Shown here: in pieces, positions 8,127 to 16,374 of the stretch
How the letters are laid out: every line of letters begins with the position of its first letter
How positions within the stretch are numbered: the first letter of the stretch is position 1
DNA from: Maribacter sp044594925
Lineage (GTDB): Bacteria; Bacteroidota; Bacteroidia; Flavobacteriales; Flavobacteriaceae
NCBI RefSeq assembly: GCF_044594925.1
Contig: NZ_CP138991.1
Coordinates: forward strand, 1,178,001-1,242,000
Length of the DNA: 64,000 bases
Direction: 5' to 3'
Made by a program: the position numbers and the translations under genes
Notes under the pieces: generated by a model
Databases searched by the model: none
What the model saw: the letters and a program-made list of their open reading frames with translations, nothing else
Told to the model about the DNA's origin: nothing

Positions 8127-8441
8127 TTATTTTAATTTTACCGCTGTACCATAGGCTAGCATTTCAGCAGCGCCTTGCATTACCTGAGATGTGTTAAATC
8201 GTACATTTACAATAGCATCCGCTCCTACTCTTTTTGCATCGTCCAACATTCTTTGAATCGCTTGCTCTCTAGCTTGAGCCAATAACTGTGTATATTCAGA
8301 TATTTCACCACCGACAAGATTTTTGAGTCCAGCGAATACGTCCCTTCCAATATTCCTTGCCCTTACCGTACTACCTCTAACAATACCTAAGGATTCAGCT
8401 ATCTCTTTTCCTGCAATATCAGCCGTGGTTACATATATCAT
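8127..8441 (-). CDS. YbjQ/UPF0145 family protein
   Basis: A 104-residue protein matching the UPF0145 (YbjQ) family. Seen: VTTADIAGKEIAESLGIVRGSTVRARNIGRD, then the conserved EISEYTQLLAQAREQAIQRM and DDAKRVGADAIVNVRF. The family forms pentameric rings in solved structures and is sometimes labelled a heavy-metal-binding domain, but its function is not established. It follows fabG by 17 bases and abuts the downstream 43-residue peptide gene. Confidence 0.88.
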   Translation of the reverse strand: MIYVTTADIAGKEIAESLGIVRGSTVRARNIGRDVFAGLKNLVGGEISEYTQLLAQAREQAIQRMLDDAKRVGADAIVNVRFNTSQVMQGAAEMLAYGTAVKLK

Positions 8442-8458
8442 AATCGTTATTTAAGGTA

Positions 8459-9208
8459 TTAGGTAAGCATTCCGCCGTCAACATTTAAGACCTGTCCGGT
8501 CACGTAAGCGGATAAATCCGAAGCAAAGAACAAACATGCATTGGCAATATCTTCTGTAGAACCTCCTCGTTTTAATGGAATACCGTCTCTCCAGCCCTGT
8601 ACCGTCTTTTCATCTAACTTATCGGTCATTTCAGTTTCTATAAATCCAGGAGCTATGGCGTTGCAACGAATATTACGCGACCCTAGCTCTAACGCCACAG
8701 ACTTGGTAAAACCTATCATACCCGCTTTTGAAGCTGCATAGTTGGTTTGGCCTGCATTACCCTTAACCCCCACGACACTGCTCATATTTATAATAGAGCC
8801 TTTACGTTGTTTTAATAAGGTTCTCTGTACCGCCTTGGTCATATTAAAAACCGATTTAAGGTTGATGTCGATAACGGTATCAAAATCGGCTTCGGACATA
8901 CGCATTAGAAGGTTATCCTTAGTAATTCCGGCATTATTGATCAGAACATCGATAACACCGTCAAAATCTTTCAACACCTCGTTCACCAATGTATCCGCCT
9001 CACTAAAACTAGCGGCATTACTTTTATATGCTTTGGCCTTAACGCCTTTAGCGGTCAATTCCTTTTCCAATTCCTTAGCGGGCGCTTCGCTGGAACTATA
9101 GGTAAATGCCACATTAGCACCATGCTCGGCAAAAACTTTAGCGATACCCATTCCAATTCCGCGACTTGCCCCAGTAATGATTACGTTTTTTCCTTCTAAC
9201 AGTTTCAT
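8459..9208 (-). CDS. fabG: 3-oxoacyl-ACP reductase FabG
   Basis: A 249-residue short-chain dehydrogenase that reduces 3-oxoacyl-ACP to 3-hydroxyacyl-ACP with NADPH in fatty acid elongation. Seen: the cofactor motif TGASRGIG (residues 12-19), NNAG (91-94), catalytic Ser144, Tyr157 and Lys161 in the YAASK motif, PGFIETEMT, and a C-terminal YVTGQVLNVDGGM. It is the first gene of a minus-strand series that continues into YbjQ, VWA and SPFH. A TATATTTG box (9236-9243) lies 28 bases upstream, just after the sucD terminator. Confidence 0.95.
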   Translation of the reverse strand: MKLLEGKNVIITGASRGIGMGIAKVFAEHGANVAFTYSSSEAPAKELEKELTAKGVKAKAYKSNAASFSEADTLVNEVLKDFDGVIDVLINNAGITKDNLLMRMSEADFDTVIDINLKSVFNMTKAVQRTLLKQRKGSIINMSSVVGVKGNAGQTNYAASKAGMIGFTKSVALELGSRNIRCNAIAPGFIETEMTDKLDEKTVQGWRDGIPLKRGGSTEDIANACLFFASDLSAYVTGQVLNVDGGMLT

Positions 9209-9235
9209 AAATTATCTATTTGTAAGGTACTTTAT

Positions 9236-9243
9236 CAAATATA
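9236..9243 (-). promoter_or_regulatory. Candidate -7 box for fabG
   Basis: TATATTTG on the minus strand is an exact TAnnTTTG match 28 bases before the fabG start. No TTG is seen at the expected upstream distance, so only half of the promoter consensus is present. Confidence 0.4.
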
Positions 9244-9262
9244 AGTTTTGTTGCCATATAGA

Positions 9263-9292
9263 TGAAAAAAAATCCCGTCGAAAACGGGATTT
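9263..9292 (-). terminator. Intrinsic terminator after sucD
   Basis: AAATCCCGT and ACGGGATTT form a nine-pair stem with a five-base loop (9270-9292), followed on the minus strand by a U-run. It begins about 20 bases after the sucD stop and separates sucD from fabG. Confidence 0.9.
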
Positions 9293-9312
9293 AAATAAGT
9301 TTTAACGTCCTA

Positions 9313-10185
9313 CTAAGACATCACCTCTTTTACTTTTATACCGATTTCAGCAGGCGAGTCCACAACATGGATACCGTGCTCTCTCATAATTTTCTTTTTA
9401 GCTTGTGCAGTATCATCGCTACCACCAACTATTGCTCCGGCATGTCCCATAGTTCTACCTGCGGGCGCTGTTTCTCCGGCAATAAAACCAACAACTGGTT
9501 TTTTACTTCCGCTTGCCTTGTACCATTTAGCGGCATCCGCTTCTAACTGACCACCTATTTCCCCGATCATAACAACGCATTCGGTTTCCGGATCGTTAAT
9601 CAATAATTCTACGGCTTCTTTTGTAGTTGTTCCAATAATTGGGTCACCACCAATACCAATAGCTGTAGTAATTCCTAAACCTTGGCGCACTACTTGGTCC
9701 GCTGCTTCATAGGTTAAGGTACCCGATTTAGATACAATACCAACATTTCCTTTTTTGAATACAAATCCTGGCATAATACCAACTTTTGCTTCTCCAGGAG
9801 TAATAACACCTGGGCAGTTAGGCCCTACCAATCTACAGTCTTTATCTTTAATATAGTTTGATGCCATTACCATATCCGCAACAGGAATACCCTCAGTAAT
9901 GGTTATAATAACTTTAATACCCGCGTTAGCAGCTTCCATAATAGCGTCCGCGGCAAAAGCAGGTGGAACGAAAATTATGGTAGTATCTGCCCCAACATTT
10001 TCAACAGCTTCCGTAACGGTATTAAAAACAGGTTTCCCTAAATGCTCTTGACCTCCTTTTCCCGGAGTTACACCACCTACGATATTAGTACCATATGCAA
10101 TCATTTGTTCGGCATGGAACGTGCCTTCACTCCCCGTAAAACCTTGTACAATTATCTTGGAATCCTTATTAACTAAAACGCTCAT
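9313..10185 (-). CDS. sucD: Succinyl-CoA ligase alpha subunit SucD
   Basis: The alpha subunit of the TCA-cycle enzyme that interconverts succinyl-CoA and succinate with NTP formation. Seen: the CoA-binding Rossmann start VQGFTGSEGTFHAEQM, the CoA ligase motif VGPNCPGVITPGE (about residues 120-132), SKSGTLTYEA, and the phospho-histidine His248 in GRTMGHAGAIVGG. Length 290 residues, as usual. sucC is not in the window, so the beta subunit must be encoded elsewhere. A TATTTTTG box precedes it and a strong terminator follows, so it may be transcribed alone. Confidence 0.97.
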   Translation of the reverse strand: MSVLVNKDSKIIVQGFTGSEGTFHAEQMIAYGTNIVGGVTPGKGGQEHLGKPVFNTVTEAVENVGADTTIIFVPPAFAADAIMEAANAGIKVIITITEGIPVADMVMASNYIKDKDCRLVGPNCPGVITPGEAKVGIMPGFVFKKGNVGIVSKSGTLTYEAADQVVRQGLGITTAIGIGGDPIIGTTTKEAVELLINDPETECVVMIGEIGGQLEADAAKWYKASGSKKPVVGFIAGETAPAGRTMGHAGAIVGGSDDTAQAKKKIMREHGIHVVDSPAEIGIKVKEVMS

Positions 10186-10208
10186 ACTATTGTTGATTTT
10201 TATTTTTA

Positions 10209-10216
10209 CAAAAATA
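10209..10216 (-). promoter_or_regulatory. Candidate -7 box for sucD
   Basis: TATTTTTG on the minus strand matches TAnnTTTG and lies 23 bases before the sucD ATG. No well-placed TTG is visible upstream. Confidence 0.35.
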
Positions 10217-10248
10217 TATGTTTGCTAATGAATACTAAAGTATTCTTC

Positions 10249-11184
10249 TTATTTGTTTTCTAACTTTTTAATGAGATCAGGAATCTTTTTAACATAGGCC
10301 AGTTGTTTTAGTTTCTCCCTAGATTCCTCTATGGGCGTGCCAAAATAACTTTTTCCGCCTGCTACGGATTTCGTAACTCCGGTTTGACCCATAACCACTG
10401 CTTTGGCTCCGATGGTAATACCACTATTTGTCCCTACTTGACCCCAAAGGGTAACTTCATCTTCTATGATTACACAACCAGCAATTCCAGTTTGTGAGGC
10501 AATAAGACATTTTTTGCCAATTACGGTATCATGACCCACATGTACTTGGTTATCTATCTTTGTACCTTCACCGATTAGCGTGTCACCAGTAACACCTCTA
10601 TCTATCGTACATAAAGCACCGAGGTCTACATTATCTTCCAACACCACTCTGCCACCCGACCTTAATTTATCGAAACCTTCGGGTCTTTTCTTATAGTAAA
10701 AGGCGTCTGCTCCAAGCACTGTTCCTGAATGGATGGTTACCCCATTTCCGATAATACAATTATCATAGATACTAACATTTGCATGAATGATACAGTTAGC
10801 ACCGATCTGTACGTTATTACCAATGAACACATTAGGTTGCAATGTGGTATTTAAACCAATTGTTGCAGTAATGGAAACCGCTCGTTCCGAAGGAACAAAG
10901 GGTTTAAAATAAAGCGTAAGTTTATTAAAATCCCTAAAAGGGTCATCTGAAATTAATAGGGCTTTCCCTTTTGGACAATCTACCTTCTTGTTAATCAGTA
11001 TTATAGTGGCCTTTGAGGAAAGAGCTTTGTCATAATATTTAGGGTGATCTACAAATACGATATCACCTTGTTCTACCACATGTATCTCGTTCATTCCCGA
11101 TACTGGAAAATCAGCATCACCAACATAATCCGAATCTATGATTTCAGCTATTTGTTGAAGCGTAAAGGTGGTAGGGAATTTCAA
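10249..11184 (-). CDS. LpxD-like left-handed beta-helix acyltransferase, second copy
   Basis: A 311-residue relative of UDP-3-O-acylglucosamine N-acyltransferase (LpxD). Seen: an N-terminal LpxD-type domain (about 1-100), hexapeptide repeats (about 106-270, such as IGNNVQIGANC), and His218 in VHVGHDTVIG at the position of the LpxD catalytic His. In the canonical copy at 14034-15050 the substrate-site motif is ADGFGF; here it is ADAFYYKKRPEG, and the C-terminal helix is short. It lies after efp with a 10-base gap. It may act on a different sugar or acyl chain, or be an accessory LpxD; sequence alone does not decide. Confidence 0.8.
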   Translation of the reverse strand: MKFPTTFTLQQIAEIIDSDYVGDADFPVSGMNEIHVVEQGDIVFVDHPKYYDKALSSKATIILINKKVDCPKGKALLISDDPFRDFNKLTLYFKPFVPSERAVSITATIGLNTTLQPNVFIGNNVQIGANCIIHANVSIYDNCIIGNGVTIHSGTVLGADAFYYKKRPEGFDKLRSGGRVVLEDNVDLGALCTIDRGVTGDTLIGEGTKIDNQVHVGHDTVIGKKCLIASQTGIAGCVIIEDEVTLWGQVGTNSGITIGAKAVVMGQTGVTKSVAGGKSYFGTPIEESREKLKQLAYVKKIPDLIKKLENK

Positions 11185-11194
11185 GGAGTCAGAT

Positions 11195-11761
11195 TTATTC
11201 TTTTACACGTTCCATGTAGGAACCATTAGAGGTATCAATCTTAACTTTATCTCCTTCATTTATAAATAATGGAACATTGACTTCCGCTCCTGTTTCTACT
11301 TTTGCAGGCTTAGTGGCATTAGTTGCCGTATTTCCTTTAATTCCAGGTTCCGTGTAAGTCACTTCAAGCACTACACTAGCGGGCATATCAACGGATAAAG
11401 GCATGCTATCCTCGGTATTGAACATGATTTTAACCACTTCACCTTCTTTTAGTAGACCGGGAGCGTCCAAGCTACTTTCTTGGAGCGTAATTTGATTGTA
11501 ATCGTCCGTATTCATAAAGTGGTAAGTATCTCCTTCGGCATACAAAAACTGATAAGACCGCGTTTCTACACGCACATCCTCTATTTTATGACCAGCGGAG
11601 AAGGTATTATCCAATACTTTACCTGAAGAAACACTTTTTAATTTTGTTCTTACAAAAGCAGGTCCTTTTCCAGGTTTTACATGTAAAAATTCTATAATCT
11701 TATAAATATCATTATTATACCTGATACAAAGTCCTTTTCTAATATCTGAAGTTGATGCCAT
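11195..11761 (-). CDS. efp: Elongation factor P
   Basis: A three-domain beta-barrel factor that relieves ribosome stalling at polyproline. Seen: 188 residues, the conserved loop KPGKGPAFVRTKLK with Lys32 at the position modified in E. coli, and the C-terminal EVTYTEPGIKGNTATNATKPAKVETGAEVNVPLFINEGDKV region split here as family signatures. No modification enzyme gene (EpmA/B or EarP) is visible nearby. It lies 65 bases after lpxA and 10 before the second lpxD-like gene. Confidence 0.97.
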   Translation of the reverse strand: MASTSDIRKGLCIRYNNDIYKIIEFLHVKPGKGPAFVRTKLKSVSSGKVLDNTFSAGHKIEDVRVETRSYQFLYAEGDTYHFMNTDDYNQITLQESSLDAPGLLKEGEVVKIMFNTEDSMPLSVDMPASVVLEVTYTEPGIKGNTATNATKPAKVETGAEVNVPLFINEGDKVKIDTSNGSYMERVKE

Positions 11762-11826
11762 TGTCGTTTATCTTTATTGTGCTTAGAGCAAATTTTGTGA
11801 AGCTCCGATTTTTATATGGTTACTAT

Positions 11827-12612
11827 TTAATTATTACTGAAATATCCTTTCATAATTCCGCGTTGAGAATCCCTTATGAATTGAAGTATTTCATCACGTT
11901 CGGGAGTTGCTTCCATTTCCGCTTCTATGATCTGCACAGCTTGTGTATTATTATAATTTTTTTGGTATAATATTCTATAAATATTTTGAACCTCTCGTAT
12001 CTTTTCGGAAACAAAGCCACGCCTTCTTAGTCCAACGGAATTGATTCCAACATAAGACAATGGCTCCCTTGCTGCCTTCACATAAGGTGGTACATCTTTC
12101 CTTACCAAGGAACCTCCTGTGACAAAAGCATGTTGTCCTATGGATACAAATTGATGCACGGCCACAAGCCCGGCTAATATTACATTATCCCCTATGGTAA
12201 CATGCCCTGCTAGGGTAGAATTATTAGAAAATATACAATTATCCCCTACCAAACAGTCATGAGCAACATGGCAATATGCCATGATCAAACAGTTTTTTCC
12301 AATAACGGTTTTCATTCTATCGGAAGTACCTTTATGTATCGTTGCACATTCCCTAATCGTAGTTCCGTTACCAATAACCACTGTTGTTTCTTCCCCGTCG
12401 TACTTTAAATCTTGTGGCGGAGCTGAAATAACAGCTCCTGGAAATATATTACAATTCTTTCCGATACGTGCACCCTCCATTATGGTAACATTAGAACCAA
12501 TCCAAGTGCCGTCACCAATGGTAACATTATTGTGAATGGTCGTAAAAGGTTCTATTACAACGTTTTTTGCAATTTTGGCGCCCGGATGGACATACGCAAG
12601 AGGTTGATTCAT
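11827..12612 (-). CDS. lpxA: UDP-N-acetylglucosamine acyltransferase LpxA
   Basis: Catalyses the first step of lipid A synthesis, acylating UDP-GlcNAc from an acyl-ACP. Seen: 261 residues, hexapeptide repeats from the N-terminus (IGDGTWIGSNVTIMEG), MAYCHVAHDCLVG with His118 at the position of the E. coli catalytic His125, and the C-terminal helical domain (LRRRGFVSEKIREVQNIYR). It follows the lpxC-fabZ fusion with a two-base gap, so the two are co-transcribed and probably coupled. Confidence 0.96.
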   Translation of the reverse strand: MNQPLAYVHPGAKIAKNVVIEPFTTIHNNVTIGDGTWIGSNVTIMEGARIGKNCNIFPGAVISAPPQDLKYDGEETTVVIGNGTTIRECATIHKGTSDRMKTVIGKNCLIMAYCHVAHDCLVGDNCIFSNNSTLAGHVTIGDNVILAGLVAVHQFVSIGQHAFVTGGSLVRKDVPPYVKAAREPLSYVGINSVGLRRRGFVSEKIREVQNIYRILYQKNYNNTQAVQIIEAEMEATPERDEILQFIRDSQRGIMKGYFSNN

Positions 12613-12614
12613 AA

Positions 12615-14030
12615 TTAGGCTTCTTGTTTGGTTTTAACTATTTGTGCCATTAACTCGGCTTCTGAAACCAATTTATCATTAGCGTATGCATATGCCTGCA
12701 TGTGGCAAATACCTCTGCGAATAGGCGAAATTAAGGTGCATTTAAATATAAGAGTATCCCCAGGAAGTACCTGTCTTTTAAATTTAACGTTATCCATCTT
12801 CATAAAAAACGTTAAGTAGTTCTCTGGGTCAGGAACCGTACTAAGTACTAAAATACCACCAGTCTGCGCCATTGCCTCTACTTGTAACACGCCCGGCATT
12901 ACCGGAGCACCTGGAAAGTGACCTACGAAAAACGGTTCGTTCATCGTTACGTTCTTTACACCTACCACATGAGAGTCAGACAATTCCAATATTTTATCGA
13001 CCAATAAAAATGGAGGCCGATGTGGTAACATATTCATAATTTGCGTAACATCCATTAATGGTTTCTGATGCAAATCATAGGTAGGAATATTGTTTCTCTT
13101 TTCTAACTTAATAATGTTAGATAGTTTTTTAGCAAACTGCGTATTTACATAATGCCCAGGTTTATTGGCGATAACCTTGCCTTGTATCCTTGTTCCAGTA
13201 AGCGCCAAATCTCCGATTACATCGAGCAATTTATGCCGAGCCGCCTCATTTGGTTGGTGTAAGGTTAAATTATCCAAAATACCGTTTGGCTTTACCGAAA
13301 GCTTTTTCTTGTTGAATGCCTTTTCTAGTTTTTTCATGGTAGCCTCGGAAATTTCCTTGTCCACATAAACAATGGCATTGTTTAAATCACCTCCCTTGAT
13401 AAGTCCGTTTTCCAACAACATTTCCAACTCATGCAAGAAACTGAAAGTTCGTGCATCGGCAATTTCAGACTTGAAATTGGATAAATGTTCTAATGTCGCA
13501 TTTTGAGTCCCCAAGACTTTGGTCCCAAAATCCACCATTGTGGTTACTTGGTACTCATCTGAAGGAATTACAGTAATTTCACTACCCGTAGCTTCATCCT
13601 TATAAGATATCACATCCTTTACCACATAAACCTCGCGCAGTGCCTCTTGCTCAACGATACCGGCACTTTCTAAGGCTTCTACAAAGAATTTGGATGAACC
13701 ATCCATAATCGGTGGTTCTGGAGCATCAATCTCTATAAGCACATTATCTATTTCAAGTCCTACCAAAGCAGCTAAAACGTGCTCAGAAGTTTGTATTTTG
13801 ACTCCTTGTTTTTCTAGATTAGTCCCACGTTGGGTGTTTATAACATAATTGGCATCAGCTTCAATTATTGGTTCCCCTTCAACATCTACCCTTTTAAAAG
13901 CGTACCCATGGTTCTCTGCCGCTGGCATAAACTTTATGGTTACATTCTCACCCGTATGTAAGCCAACCCCTGTAAGCGATACCGCTTTAGCTATTGTTCT
14001 TTGTTTATCGTTGGTTTTTTCCATCGTCAA
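12615..14030 (-). CDS. lpxC: LpxC-FabZ fusion: deacetylase and 3-hydroxyacyl-ACP dehydratase
   Basis: Two enzymes in one 471-residue chain, an arrangement known in Bacteroidota. The N-terminal part (about 1-315) is LpxC, the zinc deacetylase of lipid A synthesis, with likely zinc ligands His84 (SEHVLAAL), His266 and Asp270 (HKLLDVIGDLAL), and His293 (KPGHYVN). The C-terminal part (about 325-471) is FabZ, the dehydratase of fatty acid elongation, with MLPHRPPFLLVDKI, catalytic His371 in GHFPGAPVMPGVLQ and Glu385. The fusion joins use and supply of 3-hydroxyacyl-ACP. Neighbours are lpxD (3-base gap) and lpxA (2-base gap). Confidence 0.97.
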   Translation of the reverse strand: MTMEKTNDKQRTIAKAVSLTGVGLHTGENVTIKFMPAAENHGYAFKRVDVEGEPIIEADANYVINTQRGTNLEKQGVKIQTSEHVLAALVGLEIDNVLIEIDAPEPPIMDGSSKFFVEALESAGIVEQEALREVYVVKDVISYKDEATGSEITVIPSDEYQVTTMVDFGTKVLGTQNATLEHLSNFKSEIADARTFSFLHELEMLLENGLIKGGDLNNAIVYVDKEISEATMKKLEKAFNKKKLSVKPNGILDNLTLHQPNEAARHKLLDVIGDLALTGTRIQGKVIANKPGHYVNTQFAKKLSNIIKLEKRNNIPTYDLHQKPLMDVTQIMNMLPHRPPFLLVDKILELSDSHVVGVKNVTMNEPFFVGHFPGAPVMPGVLQVEAMAQTGGILVLSTVPDPENYLTFFMKMDNVKFKRQVLPGDTLIFKCTLISPIRRGICHMQAYAYANDKLVSEAELMAQIVKTKQEA

Positions 14031-14033
14031 TAC

Positions 14034-15050
14034 TTATTTTTCCAAGTCGTCGATTCTACTTATTATTTTTGGTAAATTCTTAAAATGAACATAGGACTTG
14101 TTATAATCCCCATAATTCAATGCGGGTGACCCCTGAAGTACTTCATTGTCCTTCACATTTCTACCAATTCCTGACTGCGCCTGAATCTTTACCTTATCCC
14201 CGATTACTATATGACCAACAATACCGACCTGGCCGCCGATCATGCAATGTTTTCCAATTTTGGTAGATCCTGCTATTCCCGTTTGTGCGGCAATTACAGT
14301 ATGTTCACCAATTTCTACGTTGTGGGCTATCTGTATTTGATTATCCAATTTAACACCCTTTCTTAGAATGGTAGAACCAAGCGTGGCGCGATCAATAGTG
14401 GTTCCTGCACCAACATCCACATTATCCTCAAGAATAACATTTCCAGTTTGGGGTACTTTTGTAAATTCCCCCTTCTCGTTTGGCGTAAAACCAAAACCAT
14501 CCGCACCTAAAATAACGCCACTGTGCACCACACAGTTATCGCCAATAGTAGTTTCAGAATATATTTTAGCCCCTGCAAAAATTATTACATTATTACCTAT
14601 ACTAACATTATCCCCTATATAAACGTTAGGGTAAATCTTTACGTTGTTACCAAGGGTAACATTATTACCTAAATAGGAAAACGCACCTAAATACAGCCCA
14701 TCACCGTAAGTAGCCGTATCCGATTTAAACACAGGCTCTTCAATACCTGTTTTATTATTCTTGACTTGATTGTAGTATTCTAATAGTTTTGAAAATGCCT
14801 TGTAAGCGTCTTCAACCTTAATAAGCGTAGTATCGAGTGCTTGGTCAGGAACAAAGTCTCTATTTACTATAGTTATCGATGCCTTTGTTTTATAAATAAA
14901 AGAAGTGTATTTAGGGTTTGCCAAGAAAGTTAGAGCGCCTTTTTCTCCTTCCTCAATTTTTGCAAGCTTATGAACGGCTACTTCTGAATTTCCCTGCACT
15001 TCACCCTCTAAAATACCTGCAATTTGACCTGCTGTAAATACCATGAGCAC
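14034..15050 (-). CDS. lpxD: UDP-3-O-acylglucosamine N-acyltransferase LpxD
   Basis: Adds the N-linked 3-hydroxyacyl chain in lipid A synthesis. Seen: 338 residues, an N-terminal uridine-binding domain (about 1-100), hexapeptide repeats, the ADGFGF motif (residues 183-188), catalytic His243 in QIAHNVEIG, and a C-terminal helix. It is the first gene of the lpxD-lpxC/fabZ-lpxA-efp-lpxD2 series. Two ATG codons are close together (15050 and 15044); the first is used here but the second is equally possible. Confidence 0.95.
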   Translation of the reverse strand: MLMVFTAGQIAGILEGEVQGNSEVAVHKLAKIEEGEKGALTFLANPKYTSFIYKTKASITIVNRDFVPDQALDTTLIKVEDAYKAFSKLLEYYNQVKNNKTGIEEPVFKSDTATYGDGLYLGAFSYLGNNVTLGNNVKIYPNVYIGDNVSIGNNVIIFAGAKIYSETTIGDNCVVHSGVILGADGFGFTPNEKGEFTKVPQTGNVILEDNVDVGAGTTIDRATLGSTILRKGVKLDNQIQIAHNVEIGEHTVIAAQTGIAGSTKIGKHCMIGGQVGIVGHIVIGDKVKIQAQSGIGRNVKDNEVLQGSPALNYGDYNKSYVHFKNLPKIISRIDDLEK

Positions 15051-15110
15051 AAAAGTAAGAAAAATAGTTAAACAAGATTCTAGTTGAAGGAAAGCTAAAG
15101 GTTATTTCAA

Positions 15111-16340
15111 TTAGACCGTATCCTTGGGGTAGCAAACGTAATATTTGGTTACTGTTTTGGAAAGTGCATTTAGGTTAAAGTGGTCCGAAAGCTTCGCAAC
15201 ATCCACAATTTTGCCATTTTTCTTTACAATATTTATATTCTGTTGATTTCTGTTATACGCCTTGTTCGCTACTACTCCATCAAACACTAAATACGAGGTT
15301 TCCTCATCTGTCAATTTAAAATGCTGCTGTGTTTTTTTGAATTTATCCTTTAATTTCTCTGTTTTGAAAGGTTCATTCTTCATTTTAATATGCAGTAGTT
15401 TTCTGTCTAAAATCATCTTACATAGTTCGGATAGAATAAAATCGTCCGAGTATTGCCACATTTTCATAGCACTAAAAACGTCTACATCATCTAATTTTGA
15501 GAACAAACGCAGTGTTTCGTCGTCAAAATTGGTTGTGGCTATCCTGTTGTTCAAGAAATAAAGTAATGCGTCACTGGCGACTAAAGTTTGTTGTTTTTTT
15601 AATAGATAGCGCGCTCTTTTCAAAATTCTGATCAAAAGCTGTTCCGCCACTACTCCCGTTTTATGCAAATACACTTGCCAGTACATAAACCTCCGGGCCA
15701 TAAGAAACTTTTCTACGGAGTATATGCCCTTTTCTTCCACTACTAGATTGCCATCCACGACATTTAACATGGTAATTAAACGTTCTGCATTGGTATTTCC
15801 TTCTGCAACACCGGTATAGAAACTATCACGTTTTAAATAATCTAAACGGTCCATATCCAGTTGACTAGATACGAGCTGATTTAAAAATTTTCTTTCATGC
15901 TCGCCATTGAAAATGGCAATGGCAACCGTTAAACTTCCGTTAAACATTGTATTGAGTTCCTGCATAAAACGAAGGGAAATCGTCTCATGGCTAATGTTCT
16001 CTACAATACTATGCTCCATGGCGTGTGAAAATGGACCATGTCCGATATCGTGCAAAAGAATGGCACACAACAGCCCTTGCTCCTCTTCCTTAGACAAAGC
16101 AACACCTTTAAAACGAAGTACTTGTATCGCTTTTTGCATTAGATGCATACAACCCAATGCATGATGAAATCTTGTATGATGTGCGCCTGGATACACCAAA
16201 TAGGAAAGCCCCATTTGGGAAATTCTACGTAAACGTTGAAAATAGGGATGGGCTATAAGGTCAAATATAAGCGTGTTGGGGATTCTAATAAATCCGTAAA
16301 TTGGATCATTAAAAATTTTCAGTTTATTGGATTTTGACAA
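15111..16340 (-). CDS. HD-domain phosphohydrolase, dNTPase/SAMHD1-like
   Basis: A 409-residue HD-superfamily protein similar to the dGTPase/SAMHD1 group. Seen: NDPIYGFIRIP at the start, metal-site residues in HHTRFHHALG (His60), LLHDIGHGPFSHAMEH (His97, Asp98, His101), and SSQLDMDRLDYLKRD. Related enzymes hydrolyse deoxynucleoside triphosphates or nucleotide derivatives; the true substrate is not known. It diverges from porX with only 34 bases between start codons, so the promoters must lie partly inside the opposite gene. Confidence 0.88.
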   Translation of the reverse strand: MSKSNKLKIFNDPIYGFIRIPNTLIFDLIAHPYFQRLRRISQMGLSYLVYPGAHHTRFHHALGCMHLMQKAIQVLRFKGVALSKEEEQGLLCAILLHDIGHGPFSHAMEHSIVENISHETISLRFMQELNTMFNGSLTVAIAIFNGEHERKFLNQLVSSQLDMDRLDYLKRDSFYTGVAEGNTNAERLITMLNVVDGNLVVEEKGIYSVEKFLMARRFMYWQVYLHKTGVVAEQLLIRILKRARYLLKKQQTLVASDALLYFLNNRIATTNFDDETLRLFSKLDDVDVFSAMKMWQYSDDFILSELCKMILDRKLLHIKMKNEPFKTEKLKDKFKKTQQHFKLTDEETSYLVFDGVVANKAYNRNQQNINIVKKNGKIVDVAKLSDHFNLNALSKTVTKYYVCYPKDTV

Positions 16341-16374
16341 AATCTATTTTATTTATAGCAAATATAGCAGTTAG

